Assembly (NCBI GenBank): GCA_019802505.1
Contig: JAFMOC010000002.1
Location: 2,254,501-2,318,500 of the forward strand
DNA from: Corydoras sp. C115
Taxonomy: Eukaryota; Chordata; Actinopteri; Siluriformes; Callichthyidae
Direction: 5' to 3'
Length of the DNA stretch: 64,000 nucleotides
Below the pieces are notes generated by a model. The model was not told the DNA's origin and ran no database searches. It worked only from the letters and a program-made list of their open reading frames with translations. Both the position numbers and the translations under genes were made by a program. Shown piece by piece: positions 47,301 to 57,837 of the stretch. Each line of letters begins with the position of its first letter. Position 1 is the stretch's first letter.

Positions 47301-47674
47301 TCCATCCATCCATCCATCCATCTATTTATTATCATCCGCTTAATCCTCAACTAGGGCCTCAGGGGGTTCCCTATGCCTATTCAGGGGAGAAAATTTCAAG
47401 CGTTGGGCCGATACACCCAGAACAGTTGCCAATCTATCGCTGGGCACACGCTCACTCACACACACACACACACACAAACACACTCTATATGGGGTAATTT
47501 GGAGCATTTAATTTACCTTGATCCATGTTTTTGGACTGAGGGAGGAAACTGGAGAACCCGGAGGAAACACACGCGTACACGGGGAGAACATGGAAACTCC
47601 ACCCAGATTGGGAATTGAACCAGGAATCTCCAGCGCTGAGAGGAGAACATGCTAACCACTAAGCCACCGTGCTA
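47301..47674 (-). mobile_element. tRNA-derived SINE with (ATGG)n tail
   Basis: Full copy. The B box region reads 'gggaattgaaccag' (mutated). Flanks TAACGCGGACTA (47289-47300) and TAATGTGGACTA (about 47672-47683) form a 12-bp duplication with two mismatches. An internal (CA)n expansion lies at 47457-47476. Confidence 0.9.
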
Positions 47675-47683
47675 ATGTGGACT

Positions 47684-48073
47684 AGTTAAAGTTCAATTAT
47701 CTGCATTAGCAAGCCTCCATTTGAAAAGTTGTTAGCAAAAAGTGGTACAGTGCTTTATAATGATGTGGGTTTAATTCAGTTTTATACAGCACTTGTAAAA
47801 GAGCAGTAAATCTAACTGACAATATTTTTTGGCCTTTATAATATAATTTTGTAAGCAAATGATGAAAAAGAAAACTTTTACAAGGTGTAAGTGGACTGAA
47901 AAAAGAAACTACACAGAAAAATTCTACATAGACATATGGAAAACACATAATGGACACTGTCTCACCTATTAATCCAAGGCATCAGGCCAAAAAGTACTAT
48001 AAATTCATAATTCCTTATTGATGTGGGTATGAGGTGATTCATCATCACTGCATAACATCACTGCATATGCATA

Positions 48074-48077
<4 letters not shown>
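47684..48077. other. Intergenic, nothing recognised
   Basis: No gene supported. Confidence 0.4.
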
Positions 48078-48141
<64 letters not shown>

Positions 48142-48167
48142 TATATATATATATATATATATATATA
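48078..48167. repeat. (TA)n microsatellite at the left end of a Tc1 copy
   Basis: About 43 TA units with one interruption ('tatcat'). The Tc1 left repeat begins immediately after it. Confidence 0.9.
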
Positions 48168-49675
48168 CAGTCATGACCAAAAGTTTTGAGAATGATACAA
48201 ATATTAATTTTTACAAAGTCTACTGCTTCAGTTTTTATAATGGCAATTTGCATATACTCCAGAATGTTATAGAGAGTGATCAGCAATTAATTGCAAAGTC
48301 AATATTACTTTATCCCCCAAAATACATTTCAACTTCATTGCAGCCCTGCCTTAAAAGGACCAGCTAACATCGTTTCAGTGATTGCTCCATTAACACAGGT
48401 GTGGGTGTTGATGAGGACAGGGCTGGAGATCAATCTGTTATGATTAAGTAAGAATGACACCACTGGACACTTTAAAAGGAGGCTGGTGCTTGGCATCATT
48501 GTTTCTCTTCTGTTAACCATGGTTATCTCTAAAGAAACACATGCAGTCATCATTGCACTGCACAAAAATGGCCTAATGGAAGAATATCGCAGCTAGAAAG
48601 ATTGTACTTCAGTCAACAATCTATCGCATCATCAAGAACTTCAAGGAGAGAGTTGCCAAAAAGGCTCCAGGGCGCCCAAGAAAGAACAGCAAGCGCCAGG
48701 ACCGTCTCTTAAAAGTGTTTCAGCTGCGGGATCGGGCTACCAGCAGTGCAAAGCTTGCTCAGGAATGGCAGCAGGCAGGTGTGAGTGCATCTACATGCAC
48801 TGTGAGGTGGAGACTCTTGGAGCAAGGCCTGGTCTCAAGGAGGGCAGCAAAGAAGCCACTTCTATCCAGAAAAAAACATCAGGGACAGACTGATATTCTG
48901 CAAAAGGTACAGGGAGTGGACTGCTGATGACTGGGGTAAAGTCATTTTCTCTGATGAATCCCCTTTCCGATTGTTTGGGACATCTGGAAAACAGCTTATT
49001 CGGAGAAGACGAGGTGAGCGCTACCACCAGTCTTGTCTCATGCCAACTGTAAAGCATCCTGAATCCATTCATCTGTGGGGTTGCTTCTCAGCCAAGGGAA
49101 TCGGCTCTCTCACAGTCTTGCCTAAAAACACAGCCATGAATAAAGAATGGTACCAGAATGTCCTCCGAGACCAACCATCCAAGAGCAGTTTGGTGATCAA
49201 CAATGCCTTTTCCAGCATGATGGAGCACCTTGCCATAAAGGAAAGGTAATAACTACATGGCTCAGGGAACAAAACATAGAGATTTTGGGTCCATGGCCTG
49301 GAAACTCCCCAGATCTTAATCCCATTGAGAACTTGTGGTCAATCATCAAGAGACGGGTGGACAAACAAAAACCTACACATTCTGACAAAATGCAAGCATT
49401 GATTGTGCAAGAATGGACTGCTATCAATCAGCATTTGGTCCAGAAGTTGATTGAGAGCATGCCAGGGAGAATTGCAGAGGTCCTGAAGAAGAAGGGTCAA
49501 CACTGCAAATATTGACTTGCTGCATTAACTCATTACAACTGTCAATAAAAGCTTTTGTTACTCATAATATGATTGCAATTATATTTCTGTATGTGATAAA
49601 ATCATCTGACAAACACATATAAAAACCAGAGGGCAGCAGATCATGTGAAAATATAATATTTGTGTGTATATACAT
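48168..49675 (+). mobile_element. Tc1-like transposon, family A, longer copy
   Basis: The left end CAGTCATGACCAAAAGTTTT follows a TA inside the microsatellite. The 5' part and transposase align throughout with 6043-7090, without the large deletion. On the right the match stops after 'gcagcagatcatgtgaaaat' (about 49650). The terminal ~30 bp that should read 'ctcaaaacttttggccatga' is replaced by a second long (TA)n array, so the right terminal repeat is lost. Confidence 0.88.
48519..49515 (+). pseudogene. Tc1 transposase (family A), frameshifted
   Basis: Starts ATG GTT ATC TCT AAA GAA (MVISKETHAVIIALHKNG) at 48519 and ends ...KKKGQHCKY-TGA near 49515. Visible: 'FQLRDRATSSAKLAQEWQQA', 'LVSRRAAKKPLLSRK', 'IFSDESPFRLFG' (first aspartate), 'CLFQHDGAPCHKGKVITTWL' (second aspartate) and 'NSPDLNPIENLW' (glutamate), so the DD34E triad is complete. 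Frameshifts occur around 48585, 48880-48900 and 49170-49190, and the start-proximal DNA-binding region is broken. It is the best reference for the deletions in the 6043 copy. Confidence 0.9.

Positions 49676-49766
<91 letters not shown>
49660..49766. repeat. (TA)n microsatellite replacing a Tc1 end
   Basis: TA-rich, with about 43 pure TA units in its second part, followed by T10. It sits exactly where the right terminal repeat of the Tc1 copy should be. Confidence 0.9.
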
Positions 49767-49768
<2 letters not shown>

Positions 49769-50100
49769 TTTTTTTTTTCCCGATTCATAAATACTGTGTT
49801 ATTCTCAGATAATGGTGACTTGCTTTATCTCTTTTTTTTTTAAAGTCATATCATCTTTTTCTGCATGTCTATTTTCCTTATGAATGTCAAGAGACAACAA
49901 GCTTCTGACTTCCTGCCAGCAGAGGAAAGTAAAACAAGGGAAATCGCTGACATACACATGATAGTGACGGCTTTGCTGAAGCGATGACATGATACTGGTT
50001 GTTGCAACACTGTAGGATCAAAACCAGAAAACTGGGTGTGGGCTTGGCTTACAAACTTTCCTCCACCCTCAGTTTTTTCCCAACCCCATGGCCCCTGAGG

Positions 50101-50107
50101 TATAAAT
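50101..50107 (+). promoter_or_regulatory. Candidate TATA box
   Basis: TATAAAT after a GC-richer segment ('ccatggcccctgagg'), 72 bp before the ATG of the 80-codon frame at 50179. Spacing would place a start of transcription near 50130. Confidence 0.3.
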
Positions 50108-50178
50108 CTGCAATCAGTAAGCCCATAAGGGAGCCCATTGTGAAAGTTCTGGGGCAGTTACGCAGAAGCACTGTGAAC

Positions 50179-50421
50179 ATGACTACAACTATCTTGCTTT
50201 CATTCTTCACTGTTCACAGCTTTTCCTTCCTCCCAGCATGCAGTGCACTTCATCTTAATGCCAGTAAAGAGAGACGAATTACCTTCATTATATCCTTTCA
50301 GCACAGCAAGAGCTTGTGGAAGCCAACAGTAAAAGTACTGCCACCAGCAAACTGCTCTCAGGAAAGCCTTAATAAACAGTCAACCCTAGAAGGGAAGAAA
50401 GAGCATGACACAAAATCTTAA
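50179..50421 (+). CDS. Candidate small secreted protein or first exon, unidentified
   Basis: Not recognised. An 80-codon frame starts with a signal-peptide-like segment: MTTTILLSFFTVHSFSFLP, then ACSALHLNASKERR, giving a short hydrophobic core and a plausible cleavage after CSA. The rest is polar and basic (KSLWKPTVKVLP, ESLNKQSTLEGKKEHDTKS). The ATG was chosen because it opens the hydrophobic segment; the open frame itself extends upstream to about 49999. A TATA box lies 72 bp upstream. A possible donor (GCCA|GTAAAG, about 50262) could make this an exon 1 instead of a single-exon gene. No homolog could be named, and chance is a real possibility. Confidence 0.25.
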   Translation: MTTTILLSFFTVHSFSFLPACSALHLNASKERRITFIISFQHSKSLWKPTVKVLPPANCSQESLNKQSTLEGKKEHDTKS

Positions 50422-50510
50422 GTCTTGACTTCTTTTCCAGCAATAGATAGAAACACTTTCCCTATTTCCTTTTTTATAGTTTGAAACAAATCAAGAACTG
50501 TTTGAAATTA

Positions 50511-50667
50511 TGGATAAGTGGTTGGAGTTGCAAATGGATTATAAATGTTGGATAAATAATGTAGAGGTGGGTAGAGCAGGGTGAATAGATTTGTGAATGG
50601 ATGTGCGGGTGGATGAATATATAAGTAACTTGTGGATGGATTATAAAAACAGCTCTCTATTTAAACT
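50511..50667. repeat. Left arm of a 157-bp inverted repeat
   Basis: From TGGATAAGTGGTTGGAGTTG to ...AGCTCTCTATTTAAACT. Its reverse complement matches 51381-51537 base for base without gaps; I count about seven mismatches. The arm is rich in 'ggatgga' type motifs but is not a simple repeat. Confidence 0.92.
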
Positions 50668-51032
50668 TTTCAGTAAAATATATTTTAATGAAATCAAAGT
50701 GTATTCATGATACAGTATGTATTTCATTGAAGACTTTACTGCACCTCATTGTTCATTCAAGTGTTTGTCAATCATGGGCTCTGTACTTCTGTTAATTCTT
50801 TTTACAAATGGATTGGCTTTATGCTTGTAAAAGAAACATGGACAGAAAAGAATTGTGTAGAGTTCATGTACATTTTGTTAAAAAATAGAAAAAACAACAT
50901 TTTGTATATAGATTGCTTATGCTAATTATATTGGACTAAGGTGTTTCAATATTTGTTTTATATGCAGTATTATATTCTGATTAAAACATTAAAACTATTT
51001 AGGTTTACCAAACGTTTAGCATAAAGGCATTG
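50668..51032. other. Spacer of the inverted repeat, first part
   Basis: AT-rich. No gene or repeat recognised. Confidence 0.4.
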
Positions 51033-51722
51033 CAGTGGTAAGCCTTCAGGGCCTCCAAGGCCTTCTTTGAAGGCCTAAAATTATTTGTATCACAGACTGA
51101 TGTTAATTATATTTTGTCCATGAATACTTATTAAATAATGCCAAATGGTCTGTCTGCTTCCTTTCATAGCATTTACCCTGTTGTGCCGCTTCCAGACCTT
51201 TATTTTCTTATTAAAGTAGTTAACCAAACAGATTTTGGCATCATTGGTTGCCAGATTTTAAATATTTATGCCTAGGCCTTCAGAATAAATTTTGTAAGCC
51301 CGGTAGCATTACAAAAGTGTAGATAAACCTTCTAGCAGGTGTATGTTACGTCAGCGTATTCACGCCTTTTGATTCACACAAGTTTAAATAGAGAGCTGTT
51401 TTTATAATCCATCCCCAAGTTACTAATATATTCATCCACCCACACATCCATTCACAAATCTATTCACCCTGCTCCACCCACCTCTACATTATTTATCCAC
51501 CATTTATAATCCATTTGCAAATCCAATCACTTATCCACTTATCCTGCAGCAGTACCGTTATATTGAGTTATCTATTTGCAATGCAACTGCTCTTTATACT
51601 GCCTATCTGCACAATAAGATGTTTTTATAGCAAAGTTAAAATTAAAATAGTTATTGACAGGTGGATTAATTCAGGCATAACATTACTAAAGGCTTGGGTG
51701 TGAAACGCATGGCCTGCCACTG
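51033..51722. mobile_element. Non-autonomous hAT-like element (copy 2) with foreign middle
   Basis: Begins CAGTGGTAAGCCTTCAGG and ends 'gcatggcctgccactg', inverted relatives. Flanks AGGCATTG and AGACATTT (two mismatches) fit a decayed 8-bp hAT duplication. The left 330 bp and right 160 bp match copy 1 (33377-33655 and 35650-35809). The middle part of copy 1 is absent and the right arm of the inverted repeat (51381-51537) sits there instead. Confidence 0.68.
51381..51537. repeat. Right arm of the 157-bp inverted repeat
   Basis: AGTTTAAATAGAGAGCTGTT ... ACTTATCCA at the end. It lies inside the hAT-like element, replacing its central ~300 bp. The two arms are separated by 713 bp. Confidence 0.92.
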
Positions 51723-51730
51723 AGACATTT

Positions 51731-53224
51731 CTTTGGTTATTCTGTTATATTGTGGCCCACTAAGAATCCAAGCAATTTTTATCTTACAATTTAAGTTCAA
51801 TTTAAATTCAAGTTAAGTGTATTGTTTTTCATTTTCATAAGCTAAAGGCCCTGATGCCCCATAAAAAAGGGATTGGTTATTTGTAATAAGATAAAACAAC
51901 AGTTTTGTTGTTGCCTACCCAAATAATTTAAATGCCCACCCAAAGTTGACATCCTTTATTAATGCATTTGGTAAACATCATTAGATTATTATACCCATTA
52001 ATGTGGAAAGTGTTAAGGCTGTACCATTTCAAACAATGTAACTCTTCCATGGAGCACCGTTTTCTCTTAATTTCATGCTAAAATAATGTGAAACCTTCAG
52101 AAAAGTTTTCACAAGTGCCAAGGGGCTAGTGGTTATGGACTGGGACGTTAGGGTTGGATATTTATGTGTAGCTTAAATATTAATACTTTAATTGAAGGAT
52201 TTAAGGGGTTGTCAAAAAGTTTCGTACATATCAGAACACTCTGTAAATGTTTGATTGAAACCTCGTTAACAATGTGGAAAACTAATAAAAAGTCTATTTT
52301 CATGGCATGTTTCAGTTCATGTCCACAGTGACATCACTTTTTCTGAGTTCCCGTTCCTTCGTTCACAGCAAAAACGACCTGCTTTCTTCTTCTCTGCTCT
52401 AAGTTCCCAACAATAACAACTGTGTTATTTTCCAATCAACTTAATTAGTGGTTATTAAAAAGTTCTCTTTGCACTAATGATCGGTCTAATGATTTATGGT
52501 TGGACCCTGCCACCACTATTTTTTTATTTCCATAGCACTTTCCTCTGCCTCAACTGAACTGACATGCACCACGAGGGATAGAGGACGACATGGAGGGTGC
52601 CGCAATGACTTTCTATTATTGCCTGATGTTTTTCTTCCCCTTGTTGTTGTACGATCTGGATCTAGAGGAAAGGAGAGGACTAGTGATGCAACGCTGGAGC
52701 ATTGCAGCACGTGTTGGAAGAGTTTGAATGTTTCAGCTGTTGAAAAGGACAAAGGCAAGGCCAAAGTCGCCTGCCAGGTCGTTATTACTACAGTCACATA
52801 GAAATAACTACACACAGTGGAGTACACGTGTGTGCGTGCAAGTTGTTTTCCCAGGACTGAAACAGAGGCTTACTGTGAGTGTAGCTCTGCAGGAGAGTGA
52901 ATCAAGCCCCCTCTGTGGGGTGAGTAAAGGCTCCGTTGACCCTCCGCTCAATACGTGCTGTTTCGACCCAACACCCCCCACGGGTCTGTGATTTGCCCCT
53001 GGGACTGAGTGTTTATCCCTCAATGCACACATGAACAGGCAAAGCCTGTGTATCAGGGCTACTGATGTCATCTTTTGGTGGATTTGTGTTTGCACAGGGC
53101 AAGCTGTGTGTGTGTGCTGTAAATGGCACAAAACACTTCGAATGCCTGCAAACATGGACATGATAAATCAAATGCTAATGTCATTGTGTAGAAACAACTC
53201 AACTGTGCTTTCATTTCATATAAA
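51731..53224. other. Intergenic, nothing firmly recognised
   Basis: Several frames of 87-117 codons (52496-53161, both strands) have no recognisable product. Composition rises slightly around 52540-53000. Confidence 0.4.
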
Positions 53225-53830
53225 CAGTTCCTTGAAAAAGTATTCATGCCTCTTAAACTTTTCCACATTTTCTCACATTAGACTTTTTATAAGTTTTTAT
53301 ATGATAGACCAACACAGAAGAGCAAGTATTAGCAAGTACAAATATATCCATCCATCCATTATCTTGCGTTTTATCCTCTACTAGAGTCGTGGGAGGGAGG
53401 GTTCCCCATGCCCATGCAGTGGAGAACGTTTCGGGCGCTGGGCAGATACACCCAGGATGCCAATCTATCGCTGGGCACACACATACTCACACAGACACAG
53501 ACACACACACACACAGACACACTTCATATGGGGTAATTTGGAGAATTCAATTGACCTTGAGCCATGTTTTTGGACTGTGGGTGGAAACCGGAGAACTCAG
53601 AGGAAACCCACACGGACACGGGGAGAACATGGAAGCTCCACCCAGATTGTGATTCGAATCTGGAATCCCTAGTGCTGAGAGGCGAACGTGCTAATCACTA
53701 AGCCACCGTCCCGACCTAGTATAAATATATATTTTATATATACAGATTCTCAATCAGATTGATCTGGACTTTACCAGGGCCATTTGTACACACTGTAAAT
53801 ACTGTCCACTAAATTTAAATATGGCCCCAA
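53225..53830 (-). mobile_element. Tc1-like end fragment (family E) split by a SINE
   Basis: 'acagttccttgaaaaagtat' then 'tcatgcctcttaaacttttc' resembles the terminal repeat of another widespread fish Tc1 family. After the SINE at 53346-53715 the match resumes with 'cagattctcaatcagattga' and 'tctggactttaccagggcca', the reverse complement of the region encoding the C-terminal third of that family's transposase. Most of the element is missing. Confidence 0.55.
53346..53715 (-). mobile_element. tRNA-derived SINE inserted in the Tc1 fragment
   Basis: Full copy with (ATGG)n tail and internal (CA)n. Flanks AGTACAAATAT (53335-53345) and AGTATAAATAT (about 53718-53728) form an 11-bp duplication with one mismatch. 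Confidence 0.9.
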
Positions 53831-55075
53831 ACACAATTGTTGTTACTTTTAATGTTGTAGTTTTGCTGAAGAAGGGTATGATTTCACACCTATACCTATA
53901 CATACTGTATATGCAATATCAGCATGGAAGATCAGGGGCAGAGAAGAAGGTGGCCTTTAAACAATGCAGTGTGTGTAAAATGCACACACTCATGCATGCA
54001 CACACAAACACACACAGAATGTCAGTTACATTTTGGAGAACAATTAGAATAGTTAAAGTTATACTTTAAAAGACACAATTTCAAAAACAAAATAGACACA
54101 TCATCATAATTATCTATAGTAGGCTGTTGTGTATATATATTTTTTTCTGAAGTGGTTTTGAAGCACTGTTCTAAACTGCCTTTAGATAGAGGCACAGTCA
54201 TGTAAGGTTTTTTCATGTATTTTCCATTGAGCAAAGAACACAAAATTTGTGCTTGCATAACTTTGCTTATGTATTGTATTAACTGTGACAAGCTGCATGT
54301 TATTTAAGTCTTTAGAAGCAGGGAAAAAAACTCAGCAGTGGAAAGGTCACTTCACAGCTATGAATCCAGGAGCAATATCTAATTTCACAGGAATTCTCAG
54401 ATTTGGATAAAGGAGATGCCAGGCATCATGAAGCTGAACACCTGAGCTGATATGCAGGTGCAGTTCTGGATCAAAGACCATAGATAACATGGAGCAGAAG
54501 CATTTAAAGAAAGTAAGAATTTGGGTTTTGTGCCAGTCATGAGCTCTGCTTGACAAAGTCACGCAAGAAACATTGTCATTACTTTTTAAATTTTTAGCAA
54601 CAAGGTGAGTGTTGCAAGTGGTGCAAAATATACCTATAAAAATAAAAACTCAGTAGATAGTTCTTTACCTATAAAATAAAAACTAGATAGTTCTATAAAA
54701 AACACCTAGACCATATTCCATTACATCTAGACATTAAATTGTATTACATTGTTTTAATACAGTTGTAGGTACTCACAGTTTCAGCTTTTGTTTGACCAGT
54801 AGTTAATAAAGCAATGTCTTTTATTTTCTTGTCAGCCTGTTTAATGTTGGTGTTTGATTGCTGGTGTGTATACATCGTGGTATCACAGACCACAGGTAAT
54901 ATCATTGGCTAGTAGCATTTTGAGGTTACAATCTGTTGCCAGTATTAGCTGAATAGCTCTAGGACAAACACTGTTTTTCAATGTTATGGGTTATTTATTT
55001 TATTATAAAACTGGAGAAAGTATCCTATTTGTTGTGAATTTGCTGGAAACCTCAAAAATCAAAACTGGAATTGAA
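53831..55075. other. Intergenic, nothing recognised
   Basis: No gene supported. The 71-codon minus frame at 54347-54562 was examined and shows no family. Confidence 0.4.
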
Positions 55076-55123
55076 AAAGGTGGCTTAGTGGTTGGCATGT
55101 TCGCATCTCAGCACTGGGGATCA
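55076..55123 (+). mobile_element. SINE tRNA-head scrap
   Basis: 'ggtggcttagtggttggcat' then 'gttcgcatctcagcactggg' matches only the A-box half of the SINE head. It is joined directly to a LINE fragment. Confidence 0.65.
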
Positions 55124-55470
55124 GCACACCAGGCTGGTAACCAGCTTGACCTCATCATTACAAGCTCTTATTTAATTTCTGACCTCCACATCAGCCGCTT
55201 AATGAATCAGATCACTTTTTCAGGCAGTTCTCTATTTCTCTTCCTCCACCTTCCTCGATCATCAGTAAAACCACTCAGGTATGCCGTAATCTTAGCTTTC
55301 TCTCTAATACAGTGTTTGCTAACTTGGTTACAGATGCCCTTCCTTGCATCAGTAACTTCTAAACCCTTGGTACTAACACTGCCTCCAGCACATTCTGCTC
55401 CACCTTGACTTTCTGTCTTGACCAGGTCTGTCCAATATCCACCAGGAAAACACACAGCTTTCCAAGAAAA
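55124..55470 (+). pseudogene. L2-clade LINE fragment (endonuclease-RT linker)
   Basis: The frame 'HQAGNQLDLIITSSYLISDL' followed by 'HISRLMNQITFSG' is the end of an APE-type endonuclease domain as found in fish L2-like LINEs (LAGNTLDLIF...SDH). Next come remnants of the proline-rich linker and 'STFCSTLTFCLDQVCPIST'-like residues in a shifted frame. At least two frameshifts occur. No reverse transcriptase follows, so it is a 3'-truncated and rearranged scrap. Confidence 0.6.
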
Positions 55471-56461
55471 ATTTGTCTATGAAGGTTTAAGGTCCTTGCA
55501 AAACCTCTGTAGTTGATAGTCTCAATCAGCCCATAGAATTCTTTAGTCAAAAGCTTCTTATGTTCTAATGTAGAAGCCCACAAAGACATTTTGGACAATG
55601 CTACGCTTTTTAATGTATGACATTAAAATTTGTACAGAATACATATTTTCCAATCATAAATTTAAATGTTATTTGCACAGATGTTTTATTAAAAATCATT
55701 GTCTTTTCTCACAAATAAAAGTGTATGACACGTTTCTTAATCTAAAGAAAGCAGTCGACAATCTCCATATTAATACACTTGCTTTTGGGACAGGGTGGCT
55801 CAATGTTTACTTTTGAAAGGACTTTTTTCCCAGGCAGGACATAAAAAGCATTACTTATTGCTGAATAAATCACCCAGAGTGTTTTGTTTTTTTTAAAATG
55901 GCACCATTTTATCATCAAGTCCCAAATTGCTCTTCAGTCACTTATGACTTGTAACCACATCACTGTGGCATTTGAGGAACGCTGGCACTGAGGTCATATT
56001 TTTCCAGAATGTTAATAGCATTGCATGTCAGAGTTTGACCACAGAAAGACATGAAAACAAGGATAATTGCGACCTGCTTATCGGGGTACAAGATATACAA
56101 GACATTTGTATCATTTGTCATCAGGATCCGTGCATCTCCAAGTCCTGGCATGATTAACTAAATTATATATTTCCCTTTCTCCCATTGACTCCCTTTCATC
56201 ACCACACCTATTACTAACTGATGACGCCTCACTCAGACTCTCATATCTCACCCTCCACTGAAGCTAGGAGGAGCATGGGACTGGCGCCACTGCAGCAACT
56301 GTGCTCGTTGCCCATTTTCAGTCTTTTTATCCTACTCAGTCTTCTATGACCTGCTCTTTGGCACACTTTAGGTGTCTAATTAAATCACACCAAACCCTTC
56401 TCTACTGCAATAATGTACTAAATGTAGTTCCAGCTGTGCGTCACTATGCATATTATGTCTC
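55471..56461. other. Intergenic, nothing recognised
   Basis: No gene or repeat recognised. Confidence 0.4.
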
Positions 56462-56472
56462 AAGTGAAAACC

Positions 56473-56605
56473 CATCCATTATATTCCCCTTTATCCTGTA
56501 CTATGGACGTGGGGGGTTCCCCATGCCCAGCCAGGGGAGAACGTTTCGTGCGCTGGGCAGATACACCCAGGACAGGGTGCCAATCTATCGCTGGGCACAC
56601 TCTCA

Positions 56606-56675
<70 letters not shown>

Positions 56676-56866
56676 TTATATGTGTCAATTTGGAGACTTC
56701 AATTGACCTTGATCCATGTTTTAACTCAGTGGGCAGAAACTGGACAACACGGAGGAAACCCACACAGACACGGGGAGAACATGGAAACTCCACCCAGATT
56801 GGGATTCGAACCTGGAATCCCTAGTGCTGAGAGGCGAACATGCTATCCACTAAGCCACTGTGCTGA
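56473..56866 (-). mobile_element. tRNA-derived SINE with long internal (CA)n
   Basis: Full copy with a (CA)n expansion at 56605-56672 at the position where other copies have a short CA/TGTG stretch. Flanks AAGTGAAAACC (56462-56472) and AAGCGAAAACC (56871-56881) form an 11-bp duplication with one mismatch. Confidence 0.92.
56605..56672. repeat. (CA)n microsatellite inside a SINE
   Basis: About 33 CA units. The precursor is the short CA-rich part of the SINE body. Confidence 0.93.
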
Positions 56867-56881
56867 AACCAAGCGAAAACC

Positions 56882-57244
56882 TGCATATAAAATTATTTAT
56901 ACAGTAATGTGTTAAGACAGCTTACAATTATCTAAAGCCTGAACCCCCCAAACAAAAAGTTAACCTTATAATCTTTATAAAAATGTGTTGTTCAATGCAA
57001 CTAGGGATAGACATAAAAATGTCTGAGGTGTTTCCCTGTCTTTCACTTTGTAAGCTCCTGAAAAGGCCCTCTACCCATCATGAATGTAATTATGACCATT
57101 CATGTGAAATCTATTTGTAACATTGTAGTGGAGGGAATGAGGACCAGAGACAGGATTTGAACCCAACAAACAGGTTTTATTGTTGACATGACACATACAT
57201 TCAAAAACACTGGGCTTTAACAGCATCATTGAGTGTCCACTGTT
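56882..57244. other. Intergenic, nothing recognised
   Basis: No gene recognised. Confidence 0.4.
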
Positions 57245-57345
57245 TTACCAGCTCTTGGTCAGTCTCTACCCCTCTGCGGCTTCTGATGTTTCAAGTTTTA
57301 AAGGGCACACACTCATTACGCGGCGCCATGTCGGATGCATCAATG
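57245..57345 (+). mobile_element. Fragment of the hAT-like family
   Basis: 'cagctcttggtcagtctcta', 'cctctgcggcttctgatgtt', 'gcacacactcattacg', 'ggcgccatgtcggatgcatc' align in order with 35508-35600 of copy 1, with many substitutions. No ends are present. Confidence 0.5.
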
Positions 57346-57826
57346 ACGGCTTCAAAGACACATTCACAATATTTTTCTTCTTCTGCTTCATAAGGGAAAA
57401 TTGGCAATCCATTAATTTATCACAACATTATTGTGTATAAAAGCACTAAACACTGCTCAAACATGTCATTTACCTACACATTGACAGTAATAAACTAAAA
57501 CAAAAACTCTGCATTGCAAACAAAAATTTGCATAAATGCATTCCATTCATTAGTGCACACACATGCACATACACAAAGTGAGAGAGAAAAGGACAGAGAG
57601 TGAGAGTGATACCTTTTACAAAATATATATATTTTCAAAGGCAGGATTTCACTGCCTTACCCCACTCTGAGTGCACACACACCATTTTTTGGAACCATAA
57701 CATTGCTGGGCAATTTGCTACAATATCCCTTGAATTAACTTGCTAAAACTGTCTTTAGTGATATCACCAAGTTCATGAATTTTGGGTGTAGTTCTATTTG
57801 ATTCTTGCTCAGAAATTATAATTATT
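57346..57826. other. Intergenic, nothing recognised
   Basis: No gene recognised. Confidence 0.4.
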
Positions 57827-57837
57827 AAATGAGCAGA

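Noticed and set aside
50511..51537. Reading the 157-bp inverted repeat as transposon terminal repeats
   Set aside because: No short target duplication flanks the outer ends, and one arm sits inside a separate hAT-like element, so the spacer is not a transposon body.
52196..52330. Possible mariner-type end ('gttgtcaaaaagtttcgtac')
   Set aside because: No matching inverted partner or transposase remnant was found nearby.
56301..56915. 204-codon plus-strand frame with a long Thr-His run
   Set aside because: It is the reverse of a SINE, and the Thr-His run is the (CA)n microsatellite.
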